From contig JAMWET010000129.1 in NCBI GenBank assembly GCA_024036415.1, positions 303,501 through 367,500 of the forward strand: a stretch of 64,000 nt of DNA. The letters run 5' to 3'. The position numbers and the translations under genes were made by a program. This DNA comes from Prochilodus magdalenae (Eukaryota > Chordata > Actinopteri > Characiformes > Prochilodontidae). Within the stretch, counting starts at the first letter, position 1; each line of letters begins with the position of its first letter. Below, piece after piece: positions 52,801 through 64,000 of the stretch. Under the pieces are notes generated by a model. It did no database searches. It was given only the letters and a program-made list of their open reading frames with translations, and was not told the DNA's origin.

Positions 52801-55800
52801 ACATAAAGTTGTAATTTCCTAATTACATCCATTGAGACACACTCTCAAATAAGTTATTAAAAGCACTCTACTGGGATACACCAAAACATGCCATAGTTGT
52901 AAAGCACTGGCGATAAATCTGAACAGCATGTGTCATGTCATCCTACAGATATTTAACTGGATTAAGATCTGATTACAGAGCAAGCTGTGTATATATATAT
53001 ACACATATTAATACATAATTAATTTACTACTGCATACAGGCATAGGCCCACTGGTATTAAAATGTTTCATATATTTCCAAAGGGCCCAGTACACATGATG
53101 AAATCAACCCACATCTCTACCACCAGTCTTAAATCATTAGGGCTCATGGTCTTCTCTTTACAGTAGCTTAGTTTATTACAACCTTCTGAAAGAAGTAGAA
53201 CTCTATAAAGCCACCGACTTACCTGCCTCATTCAGCCTTAGGCTTGATGGACCATACACATCGATCACTTGTTACTTGGCAAGCCTTTAAAGCAGGGGCA
53301 GACTGAAAACTCACATGGGAGCTTTTGGAAGGTGCTGTCCACCTGATGGTTTTCTAGAAAGAATTTGTTTTCTGTTTGGTGGACCCAGGTTCAGAGACTT
53401 AGATTTCTATCAAGTCCTTCTTTCCCTGTAATTAGAAATCCTTAAGGAATGAAAACACCTCTGTAAAAAGAACCTTATCAGGAGTCTAATAGGAGTTGAA
53501 CTCTAATTGAGGATTGGCCTTGGGGCAACCAGGTTATTTGGTTTGTTCTTTAAAAACTAAGCTGAATGAATAGTTCTTGACTTGGTTGCTTATATGATTC
53601 TAGAACAAAAACAACTTTAATATGTACAGAACCTTTGAATGATGTGGAGGCTGTACATCCTTCCATTGTGAGAAAACAAATTCACCACTACAGATCTGAA
53701 AGATTGTGTAGCTGCCAAAATGTTTTTACTCAGAAAATGAAAAAAGACAAAACAGAACAAAAACAAACAAAGAAGCTGATGGTGTTCGCATAACGCTGGG
53801 CTGTCCACCCCAGAGTCCAGACCACAATATCACTTAAGGTGTTTGAGGCAACTTGGACTGTCAGAAGCAGAAAATGCAACCAACTACTAAGAATCAACTG
53901 TAAAAATATCCCTCCAGGTTTGAATGACTACCAGCAACCTATGTGATTTTAATCCATTACGAATCTGTCATGTCCAGCAAGTCTGCTAAGCTACAGCTAA
54001 TCTACATCTTAGGTTTCGATCTGGGCTATTTGGGATAATTTGGGGAAATTACAAAGATCTATTATCTCTGAATCGGCCAGTCAAATTGCACTTATTACGT
54101 TACCAGAGCTTCTCTGGTAAAACTAATCCTGCTCAAATAGGGCTTACGTTGTCTGGCACAATGTCCTGCTGTTGTGTGTTGAACCATGAGGCCTGAAGAA
54201 TATATATATATATATCTCTTGCATTCAGTTTAAAAGTGCTCAGTACCTTAAACACACAGTCCTAGTCTCCATAGCCTCAGTCCTCCACCCTGTCACCTCC
54301 CCCATTGTTAATACTAACAAAGATGATTTAACAGCTACAAAAAATAAGAGCTAATAACTGAACAGTTAGTCTGAAGTGAAGAGCAGGTGTCCAAAGACCT
54401 ATTCAACTCACAAATGTTTCCTCCATGATTTCCAATACTAAATCACCACCAGCATCAGACTTTATTTAAAGATCAGCCTTTGGTGTATATTACAGATTAG
54501 ACTCTTCTGTTTTCTTATGATATCTAATTCTAACAATGTAGAAGCCATTTGCATTAGTTTCTGTGTTTGTGTTTTTACGGTTGCTGCTGCTTGTTACCGG
54601 TTAACAATGCATTTTGCCCTTCAGCTACTACAAAAAGAGCAAATGATTCACAGTTCCAAACAAGTAAACAACATGTCCAGCAGGACATGCACTCTAAGGA
54701 AACTCTCCATAGCTCTCCCTGTAGTTTTTATACTTTAATCCTCATTCTACATGGACCTTTCCCCCCCACATCATTATTTCTGGGCACTTTGTTGTGATGG
54801 TAAGCTACATCTTGTGGAAGTGGGGAGGGGGCGAGTGTTTGTTTTAGTTTTGCTATCATGTTGTCCTCTCTCTGCCTCTTGTGCAGATAATCTTGCCCCT
54901 AATCCTTCAAGCTTTGCTTGTTAGAGCAGACCTTGCAGCATTCTGTCTCATTCCCAACACTTGCTTGAAATGAAAACATGCGTGTGCTCTTCATGTGTAC
55001 TTTATAATGAATCCCAAAGAGTAGCAGATCTCTAGACAGATATTTCATTAACATGCTTTCATGTGCTTGAATCTCACATGAGTTCAGCCATCTTTCAAGC
55101 TTTTTTTCATTAATAATTGGGAGCAAATTGAAAGGGGTTGTAAAACCATCACGAACATTATACAGCACATTTAGTGTAGAGTGCCTGTTACAATTCTCAC
55201 CACCATACTACGCTACACAGACATTCCATATCTATGCCAGCTACTATTCTATGTCTCTGGGCTTTTCTCAGTGGTTTGCATGGCTGGGATAAATTTGAAA
55301 GAAGTCATCTGCTTCTTTAAGAGCTTGAGTGTTGATTAGAATGTGACAAATAGGCCCCAAGGAAAGGCTTTGCGATCAAACAACAAATCCACTCATCCGG
55401 TAAAGCTGTAGTTTTCCCTCTCATAGGCTATTGTATTGAGATTCCAGCATGCAACTCAACAATGGGAAAAAGAAAAGTGAAGCTGAACTGTTCACAGAAG
55501 CAGCATTTGACATATGAATCAAGAACAGTGGAGAAGACTTGATGTTTTTGGTGGTCGATCTCTTCATATTGCCAAAAAACAGACTGAAAACAGTAGATCA
55601 GGTACTAACACAGAAAGCTTTGTCATATTAAATCCAGTTAAAGCAATATTCCAATATTTCTTTTTAAATAACTTCTCTACAAGAGCAGAAAAAAACAAGT
55701 AACATAAGTCAATGGAGATGTGCAATTGCTCACTGAATTGTGTTGTAGGTGGTTTTAAGCCAATGACTGTTCTGTTCTTTCACTTATCAGAAAAAAGAGA

Positions 55801-56589
55801 AATGTTTTAAAATGATTGTCTGTGATGATAATCCATACTGTATTTATGCAGCAGATAAAGACTTGTGGGGTTATTCTATTAAGTGGCTAATTGATGTGCA
55901 ATACCCCTCAATTGTAGTTTATCACTAGAGACATAGCCTTTATGATTGCTGGACTATTTAGTTCCACTTTCTACTTTTAAAGTAGATAAAGCTATGTCTA
56001 CTTACTAAGAAGGGACAGGTCATTAGGAGCTGTATTAAGTCCCTGAATAGGACCTACTAGTGAGTCCACCCCTATATCTCACTCCTACAACTCAGGAAGA
56101 ACTCGGCCGGTTTGGACAAACCTTTATAATCAGATTTTTCTTTTTATAAGGCCTGTATGTATGTTATTTCTACTACTATGAATGAACAGGTCATTAGAAG
56201 CTGAAGAGGAGCTGTGTAGTCCTTGAATAAGACTCTTAAAAATTAGGAATAACTCAGGCAGTTTGGATTTATTATTACTGAATAACAAGTTTTAGGATGT
56301 AATAAGAATAATAATAAACATTTGGAGAGCCATGGAGAAGGAAAAACAACATTAATGAAAACACAACCTTAGCCAAAGAAAAGGACTCTAGGCTTAACTC
56401 TTTAGGTGAAAGCACTTGTGTTGCACAAAAACTTAGCAGCATGTTAAGGAACATGTGTTCTTATTCAAAAGACAAATGTACATTGCAGATATAGACCCAT
56501 TGTCTTCTACATGAGATATTTTCTCCACAGTGGACAACCTGTACACATGTTATTTGCCAGGCAATTATATTTTTTATTGTTTCTAGATA
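46860..56589. other. intergenic, no gene recognised
   Basis: This is nearly 10 kb of AT-rich sequence with small features only: an (AAAT)n run near 50885-50912 and short TA runs near 52987 and 54198. Open frames at 47953-48221, 51583-51825 and 54899-55168 have no recognisable domain or convincing splice sites. Confidence 0.35.
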
Positions 56590-56591
56590 TA

Positions 56592-57125
56592 CAGTGGGGC
56601 TAAAAAGTATTTAGTCAGCCACTGATTGTGAAAGTTCTCCTACTTAGAATGATGAGGTCTGTAATTTCTTATCATAGGTACACTTCAACTATGAGAGACA
56701 AAATGAAGAAAATAAAATCCAGGAAATCACAGGGTAGGATTTTTAAAGAATTTATTTGTAAATGATGGTGGAAAATAAGTATTTGGTCAATAACAAAAGT
56801 TCAAGTCAATACTTTGTTACGTAATCTTTGTTGGCAATGACAGAGGTCCAGGCCTTTTACGGAGCCACTCCTTTGTTGCCCGAGTGGAGGACAGAAGAGC
56901 TTCTTAAAGAAGTAGTTACAGGTCTGTGAGACACAGAAATCTTGCTTGTTTGTTATTGATCAAATACTTATTTTCCACCATAATTTACAATTAAATTCTT
57001 AAAAAATCCTACAAGGTGATTTCCTGGATTTTTTTAGTTAGTTGATAGCTAAATCATAGCTACATCATTCTAAGTAGGAGAACTTGCACAATCAATGGCT
57101 GACTAAATACTTTTTTGCCCCACTG
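56592..57125. mobile_element. non-autonomous Tc1-type element, 534 bp
   Basis: The left end CAGTGGGGCTAAAAAGTATT and right end (complement CAGTGGGGCAAAAAAGTATT) are flanked by TA at 56590-56591 and 57126-57127. Long inverted repeats contain CAGCCACTGATTGTG against CAATCAATGGCTGAC, and a second ATAAGTATTTGGTCAATAAC pair inside. A remnant of transposase sequence (GGAGCCACTCCTTTGTTGCC, complement of a catalytic-domain region) lies in the middle. It was presumably mobilised in trans. Confidence 0.88.
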
Positions 57126-57193
57126 TATTGTCGTATTCATCTTGTCAGGGATACAGCCACACTACATCTCCCTTCACAATAGGGTGCTTGACA

Positions 57194-57226
57194 ACATGTC
57201 CTTCACATGTCCTTCACATGTCCTTC
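57194..57226. repeat. 11-bp tandem repeat x3
   Basis: Three perfect copies of ACATGTCCTTC lie just outside the Tc1-type element. Confidence 0.8.
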
Positions 57227-57960
57227 ACTCATGTTTTTGAGTACTATAGCCAGAGATCTTTGGTATACCATACTTACTTGTAAATAACTATATAAATACC
57301 AAATAATTCAGTGGGAGCTGTTTCAGTGGTGAGAATTTTAGCTCATTTGAGCTCAAAAACACTAGCCAGGTACATGACTAGCAAACTGTTACATGAAATC
57401 ACAATATTTTCTTTATAACATGGAAAAGTTTACTTTGTTACAGAAATATGGATTTCATGATTGACCTCACCACATAGTCTCAACACAGGCTCTAAAATAA
57501 GGCTTTATCTACAGACTAAAACTGTTTGTGTTTTGGTACCAACATGAGAATGTGGAATTTATTCAGAAGTAAACTCATGAAACATTAAAATCTTTTCTTT
57601 TCCCTTTAAAAGAAATCTGTTTTTATACCAGTAATGGTTTCACAGTATATGTGAATTAAGGGGGTAGGTTTTAGAATATACATCTACCAATAGAACAAAG
57701 CCTTTATTATCATCTCAACTAATGCCATAAGTATAAATAGTTGATCATGTAATCTTGTAAACTTGTAGAATGACCCATATATTACATATGCTGTCAGAAC
57801 AAAACCTGGTATCTTCAAAATATTAAACAAAAGTATATTAAGAGAACTGAAAAACACTCCCAAATGCAATGTAAGTTAATGCGACAAAATTTCACTCTAC
57901 AGAATTTAGGACCACATTGATCTGTTTATCATGTAAATTTACAATGTAAACTTTAGCACT

Positions 57961-58434
57961 AAGAATGAACTTCGCCCCAAACAATAGCTACTTTGTGGTG
58001 GTCCTGTGGAGTGAAAGATGGTAACAAAGTGTACAGCAAATCACATGGTCACTACAGTTTGCAATTATGGAACTACACAGTGTATACATATGGAAAGTAA
58101 AGCTGATAAAATGGACAATGAGTGTACATACAAACAGGAGTTCATAATATTCTGAAATTATAACATTTTCTATTACATTAATGAGTAAATACATGTATTC
58201 CTGATAACATAGGAACAGTGACCACAAAAAGCAGTGCCATACTTAAAATGTGCAACATTCTTGCTTTGAACAATTAAAGTGTTGAACCAAGTTTATTTTA
58301 AACAAACTATTGTAAGACTGCAGTTTTCTTTGTGCCAAAGTATCACTTTACAGGGGTGGCTGGCATGTTTCAGATCTGTACCGTTTGAACAGTTTCTTTG
58401 CAGATTTCTGCAGGTTTACATCAAAAAGGCCTTT
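57961..58434. repeat. left arm of large inverted repeat
   Basis: This 474-bp arm begins AAGAATGAACTTCGCCCCAA and ends CATCAAAAAGGCCTTT. Its reverse complement, differing at only a small number of positions and small gaps, is at 58928-59400. The arm contains blocks also found in the MITE at 11175-11912 (GCTGATAAAATGGA.A.TGAG). Confidence 0.9.
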
Positions 58435-58927
58435 GGAGACTCCTGGGTTTGTGATCCCATTAGTAACTCCCAAGCACTGAACTTTGACATTTCCACCTTT
58501 GTGCTGGTTGGAGCTCCTCTCCAGACTTTGATAAAGTGCTAAAAGTGTTTTCTCAGTCCATAGCCTGCATTTTACTTTCCTCTTATGTGATTTTTCTTAT
58601 GTAACACAAACTGTCACACTTGACCATTTTAGAACCATTCTGTATTGCTTACAAGTAAAAAACAGACTTTTCACTAACCCATTAAAACTGATATATGCAA
58701 ATTAGTCCTGTTCTGATTGGCTATCCTGTATTGTGCCTTATTCAAAAAGCGGTTCTGACTAAAACCATTTGCAAAAGTTCGAACACTTAAATTAAATGTT
58801 AAAACAAAACAAATAAAATTAAACAACAGTATGGGGCCTTTTATGATATAGTCCTTTTAAAGTTTACCAAATGTGCCCAAATACTGTTAGGCCACTTTAT
58901 GCAATGTATTAAGTCAAGAGCTGATCT
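58435..58927. other. spacer of the large inverted repeat
   Basis: About 493 bp of unique-looking sequence separates the arms. No gene or further internal repeat was recognised. Confidence 0.6.
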
Positions 58928-59400
58928 AAAGGCCTTTTTGATGTAAACCTGCAGAAATCTGCAAAGAAACTGTTCAAACGGTACAGATCTGAAACATGCC
59001 AGCCACCCCTGTAAAGGGATACTTTGGCACAAAGAAAACTGCAGTCTTACAATAGTTTGTTTAAAATAAACTTGGTTCAACACTTTAATTGTTCAAAGCA
59101 AGAATGTTACACATTTTAAGTATGGCACTGCTTTTTGTGGTCACTGTTCATATGTTATCAGGAATACATGTATTTACTCATTAATGTAATAGAAAATGTT
59201 ATAATTTCAGAATATTATGAACTCCTGTTTGTATGTACACTCATTGTCCATTTTATCAGCTTTACTTTCCATATAGATACACTGTGTAGTTCCATAATTG
59301 CAAACCGTAGTCCATGTGATTTGCTGTACACTTTGTTACCATCTTTCACTCCACAGGACCACCACAAAGTAGCTATTATTTGGGGCGTAGTTCGTTCTTA
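58928..59400. repeat. right arm of large inverted repeat
   Basis: This 473-bp arm is the inverted partner of 57961-58434. It ends GGGGCGTAGTTCGTTCTTA and is followed within 15 bp by a long CA/TA microsatellite. Open frames of matching sequence in both arms (MLNQVYFKQTIVRLQFSLCQ, MWSLF.CYQEYMYLLINVIE) are shadows of the duplication, not evidence of a gene. Confidence 0.9.
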
Positions 59401-59409
59401 GGGCTGCAG

Positions 59410-59413
<4 letters not shown>

Positions 59414-59494
<81 letters not shown>

Positions 59495-59495
59495 C
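59414..59495. repeat. compound microsatellite (CA)n(TA)n
   Basis: About 32 CA units are followed by about 8 TA units. It abuts the right arm of the palindrome. Confidence 0.95.
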
Positions 59496-60197
59496 TACTT
59501 TTCTTAATGTCTAATAATGAATGACAATTAATGTTAAAATTTCAGCATGGTTTTTGTTCCAGTCTTTTTCAAGCTAATGCAATCATGAAGTGTTTCCAAG
59601 CCTTCTATTCACAAGATGTCTTATTGGAGTCAGCACAGAAATGATATAACAAGTCTAAGGACCATTGTGAGAGTAACCAAGGGCAAGCTGAGTTTTAACC
59701 CCTTACATAAAGCAGTGGGAGGCCAGTCACAGCGTGCAAACGCCCACAAGCAAATCACTGACCATCATTACAGTTACTAAACTTAGTTATGGTGACTAGC
59801 ACATTGGCAAGTGTTCATTAACGTTGGTAAAAGTGAATTATATTAACTTGCATTGGAAAGGTGGAAAATGAAATAGAAAATGCAGTTTTTATAAATGTAT
59901 AGTTCCCACAAGTGACATTATTAGCTACAAAGTTTCTATTCCACAATGTAGTCTCACAGATTTCTTAATCCAGATATACCCTGTGCATGCCTGTTTGAAG
60001 CCTGACTTGGCTGTAGTTTTCTATGCAGTGTAGCACACATTACCAAAGCTGCTGTAGCACAGTTTGCAAATGGCTGAATCTTAAATGACTTTTTTTGTTT
60101 ATGGTGCACGATGTATGGTATTAAATACTAGCTTCTATACTGGACCATGTCAGTTGTGCCAGTTGTGAAACATATGGCTGAATCCCACAAGGCTATT
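59496..60197. other. intergenic, nothing recognised
   Basis: AT-rich sequence without a supported feature lies between the microsatellite and the Tc1-type element. Confidence 0.35.
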
Positions 60198-60199
60198 TA

Positions 60200-61075
60200 C
60201 AACCCCAATTGCAAAAAAAGTGAGGACTTTGTGCAAAATATACATAAATGTAAATAAAAACAGCAGGCAATGATTTGCAAATCTCACTGAACCAGATTTT
60301 ATTCACAAAAGAGCATAGAACACATATCAGATGTTGAAAGTAAGACATGAAAACTATTAACTCATTTAGAACATGATGGTGTTGGGACAAAAGGCGGGAA
60401 AAGTAAGTGGCACCAATAATAAGCAGCCAGAGGAGTCACAGGACTGGAAATAAAAAGAGCAGAGTCCCTCAGAAGCAAAGATGGGCCGAGGTTCACCAAT
60501 TTGAAACAAACTGTTTCCAATTGTGGATTCATTTTAGACAATTGTTCCTCAACATATAAAACTTTGGATTTCCAACCCAACAGTCTGTAATACCCTCATA
60601 AGATTCAGAGATTCTGTAGAAGTGCTGGATGCTTGTGATCAACTCAGGAAATCTAAGCATGGGCTCAGGAACACTTCCACAAATGGAAGTTACAGCAAAG
60701 AAGAGGCCATATGTTAACACAATCCAGAAATGCAAAGAAGACCCAGGACTGTTGAGCAGTTAGATCCTACATTAAACAACAACGGGACAGCATTCCTCTC
60801 ACTGAACTCCACTAATTAGTCTCTTCACTTCCCAGATGTTTACAGACTGTTGTTAAAAGATGAGGGGATGCTACACAATAATAGACATCCCCCTGTCCCA
60901 ACTTTATCATTTAATCATTTTTATGAAATGGTAAAATGTCTCAATTTTAACATCTGATATGTGTTTATGTTGTATTGTGAATAAAATACAGGTCTATGAG
61001 ATTTGCAAAAATTACTTTCTGTTTTATTTGCATTTATATTTTCACTGTGTCCCAACTATTTAGGAATTGGGGTTG
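60200..61075 (+). mobile_element. internally deleted Tc1-type element, 876 bp
   Basis: The left end ACAACCCCAATTGCAAAAAA (after the TA at 60198-60199) matches the inverted right end CCTAATTCCAAC-type block (TAGGAATTGGGGTTG, then TA at 61076-61077). The repeats include GCAATGATTTGCAAATCTCA against TGAGATTTGCAAAAATTACT. The middle keeps transposase gene pieces: GGCTCAGGAACACTTCC, GACCCAGGACTGTTGAGCAG and TTTACAGACTGTTGTTAAAA (the C-terminal coding end). The catalytic core is deleted. It is a non-autonomous derivative. Confidence 0.85.
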
Positions 61076-61077
61076 TA

Positions 61078-63259
61078 TTTGAGACACTGTGCGCTGTTAG
61101 GGCGGAGGGTGCAGTACTTTTAATAACTAGATACCGCGCAGTCAAGAGCAGAGAGCAATTTGAGATTCAGTGTTTTTGTTCAGTATTCAGGTGCGTTTAA
61201 TGGCATTATTGGAAATTGCCCATAGACAGGACTATCTGTTGATGCTGTGCTTCACCAGAGAGAATACAATCTTTGCTTTAATGTACAGCGTGAACACGCA
61301 GATCACAACATGCCAATCAGACGAGGTGCTTTCATACAATGCGAGCGTATAAATAGCAGTCTTTGTCTATACATGATGGTCTATTAATCCATGACTAAAC
61401 ATGGGTGGAAAAATTGATTTATTAAGGTTTGGAACTAATTGAGAGTAAAATTATTAAACCATCAAATGCTTTGTAAAGTTTTAGCTCAATATAAGAGGCA
61501 GCAGTGTGGTCATTATCAGTGTTTAATATACAATAAGTGAACTATTAGTAAGTGAATGTAATGTATATTATGTAATGTAATATTATGCATATGCAGCTGA
61601 AATTAACTTTACATTACCATGCACTGTTGGCAAACAAGCCAAGATGCCTCTAAGGAGTTAATTTCTGGTGGGAACACCACTCAAATGAAACATTCATTTT
61701 GAAGAATGTCTGGGAGCTAACCATAACATTTTGCTAACTAGCTTGTTTTGCTTATGTTATTGTACTAGGTACATTAAGAGCATGCGGTGGAGGAATTTGA
61801 GGTGGGTTTTAGAATGGTGTAGCTTATTTGCAGCTGATTTTGCCCCTTTCTAGCACCAAAAGTGTAACAAGCTGTCTCCAGATGTGTGTTCTCCTTACTA
61901 GATCTTGTCTGGCCCCGCAGGACTAATGAAATTCTGGCGTGACAGCTGCACTTACGCTAAAATGCACTGCCTGAAGTGAACAAAAACAGATAGTTACTCG
62001 CTTTAGATTTTTAAAAACCCCTACTGGCAGGCGTTTGAAGAAATGTCTATAAACATTGGCACCAATTCCATTAATAGCATGGCACACTAATTTCAACTTG
62101 TAGGACCAAAAATGGACAGGAAAACAGCTTTCAATAATTGTGTTAGATAAGCCATCAAGGCAATTGCAATGTTCATCCTCATAACATCATTTTTTTTCTC
62201 TCTGTAATACCGAGGAGTGAATTTGCATCTAAAGGTCTTCTCTGTTCAATATATGCACATATGGGAATGTGCAGGAAAAAAGGCGTAGGAGAAATTGCAT
62301 TTATTAGAGGAAGAGATATATAGGCTGAGCAGTGACAGAGAGAAAGACATTATCCGCCTGTGCTGATAATGGCATGATGGGAGCTCACCGCAACCACTTA
62401 CATCTCATAGATCCAACGTCACAGTGAGTCACGAAGACATTATAGGGAAAAAATAGGAACACACAAGTCAATTACACATATAGATATGACAACTTCAACC
62501 TACACCAAGACTTCTGAAATGTGCAAAAAGGGCTGTAACTTCTTTATTCACAGGTAACAAACACATGTATTCGAAGCTTATTTTTATTGAGTATAACCAA
62601 GGCTGACTTACATGGTAAAGCAAATTAAGTTACTGAGGCCTACTATACTAAACTGAACTGAACTAAATTGAAGTTGCAACTCATTTCAAACTCAGCTGTA
62701 GGCAGGTCTCCTAGAGCAATCAATCAAACTGGCAAAAGCATATCACATGAGTGCTAGGACACAGTATGTGAGTGCTGTGCTTATCTTATAGTGTATGATG
62801 TAAACAATAGGGCAGTTTCTTATTAACCGGTTTCTTCTTTGAATTTTCCTGTTATCTTAAAAAGTAAATTTAAACAAGAAGCTGTATGTCAGACTGTTTC
62901 TCCAACTTGGGTCAGTACCATGCAAGACAACAAAACCTTCCCTAAAAGAGGCATCAACACTAACAGTCTGTAAAGGAATAGGCACTCAAACTGGCTCTTC
63001 TGAACTGGGCTGTTTAGACAGGGTGAGATATGTGCTGTGTTGCTCCCTCATTGTAGTGTTTTGACCAAGGCATGTCAGAGACATTTCATTAGGACTTCAG
63101 TCTCTCGGTCTATTACCGCTAGACAGTTCTTCCAAAAACAGCAACTTTGAAATTCCTCTGCGAGTCACCTTCTGACTCTATGCCTCACTAATCAGATTCA
63201 CTGTGCGTATTATACCTGTGGTGCAGGTAAAATAAGTTTCACCATTTTTCACCTGCTGT
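61078..63259. other. intergenic, no gene recognised
   Basis: Non-repetitive sequence. The part 61640-62460 has several complex, less AT-biased stretches (GGAATTTGAGGTGGGTTTTA near 61790, TTATCCGCCTGTGCTGATAA near 62350) that could be conserved non-coding elements. No exon is supported. Confidence 0.3.
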
Positions 63260-63500
63260 CCTCCCGCTACTCGATATTTATGACCGGCTGTGTGGCCGCA
63301 TGTGTGTGTGAGCAGTCCTATATGGAAAGACGTAATGAGAGTTGACTGGGCCGGGCAGTGTTTGTTTCGGTGCTTAATGTAGCAGACAGCTCGGCTCCCC
63401 GTTGCAAGGAAACGGGGCCATCTCAGGCTAGCGGCTCAGAAATGTCGGCAGCACCTCTGGAGGTCTCAATTGGGTTCGACTTTTCTGCACACTGCCGCTT
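63260..63500. other. CpG-enriched unique patch near right edge
   Basis: About 14 CpGs occur in 240 bp (CCCGCTACTCGATATTTATG, GCCGGGCAGTG, CCCCGTTGCAAGGAAACGGG, GCGGCTCAGAAATGTCGGC). The inverted CCCCGTT/AACGGGG pair could form a small stem. It may be a promoter, first exon or conserved element of a gene outside the window. No coding frame is convincing; the 60-codon frame at 63520-63702 shows no homology I recognise. Confidence 0.3.
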
Positions 63501-64000
63501 TATCCCCTGGTTAAAGTGAGTGGGAGAGGTCATAGGATCATTACAGGAAAGATTCCTCTCACATCAGAATCCTTTTTTTGGCATCCCTGCTGAAATCAAC
63601 CACCATCCCTTTAAAGCTTATGAAATGTATGTAAATGATTTCAGTGTGTTCACTGCACCATCAAAAAGAGTTTACTACTCCAGTAAGTACTTTTGCATGT
63701 AGTGCTCTTGGTGCTTGGCCACCGCATCCATCTATTATGACCTGCATTGTTTTTGCTAGGAGTTTCAGTCAAAGCAGTATATCATTAATTTGACTATTGA
63801 GAAACCTTATGCTTTGCTTGGTTTGAAACAGAATTGGCCCAAAACTAATGTGCATGTTAGCTGATATGGTGATCAGCCCAAGGCAGGAGAAGAAATCACA
63901 AGCCTTTCTCTCTTTTATACTCAAAGCGTATTTTGCCTTTTGGCCATTAGAAGCCTGTTCTATATGTATGTAGCCTGCAACTGTATCCTTCACTTCAAAC

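Noticed and set aside
57988..59401. Mirrored open frames in the palindrome arms (MWSLF..., MLNQVYF...)
   Set aside because: They appear as pairs only because the DNA is duplicated in inverted orientation. Hydrophobic content comes from AT-rich sequence, and part of the arm resembles a MITE.
63520..63702. 60-codon frame next to the CpG-rich patch
   Set aside because: No recognisable motif, and the length is within chance for this composition.

Overview
This is vertebrate nuclear DNA, almost certainly from a teleost fish. It is AT-rich and gene-poor. It has GT-AG introns, CA/TA microsatellites, tRNA-derived SINE-like repeats, LINE fragments and at least seven Tc1/mariner-type elements or fragments with TA target duplications. 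Several repeat families (a palindromic MITE ending in CATTAAAACCACC, and short deleted Tc1 copies) look like those of ostariophysan fishes, but that placement is inference.

Only two protein genes are supported. At the left edge, on the + strand, are the last two coding exons of a small Ras-like GTPase most similar to RERGL (1-657), followed by its 3' UTR. Converging on it from the - strand is a perilipin gene of the PLIN1/PLIN6 type. Its ATG is at 30673 and its stop at 2862. Six coding exons join with matching phases into a predicted 314-residue lipid-droplet coat protein. A non-coding first exon and putative promoter lie near 30842-31000. The gene covers about 28 kb because introns 4 and 5 (coding-exon numbering) are long and full of repeats, including a 1.6 kb Tc1 element. 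A perilipin-like exon relic at 13687-13781 in the last long intron has a frame problem and an internal stop, and skipping it keeps the frame.

From about 31 kb to 64 kb no confident gene was found. This half holds a LINE reverse-transcriptase fragment (35.7-36.3 kb); a nested cluster in which two Tc1-type elements sit inside an older SINE-like repeat (42.6-44.9 kb); a LINE 3' tail (46.4-46.9 kb); two internally deleted Tc1 copies with clean ends (56.6-57.1 and 60.2-61.1 kb); and a large inverted duplication with about 474-bp arms (57.96-59.40 kb). Non-repetitive patches with locally raised CpG (39.86-40.29 and 63.26-63.50 kb) or homeodomain-like AT motifs (34.3-35.2 kb) could be conserved regulatory elements, but only a cross-species alignment would show this.

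I found no CRISPR, operon or other prokaryote-type system, and no clearly undescribed system. The most interesting points are the perilipin exon relic, the short perilipin C terminus, the nested transposon cluster and the large palindrome.
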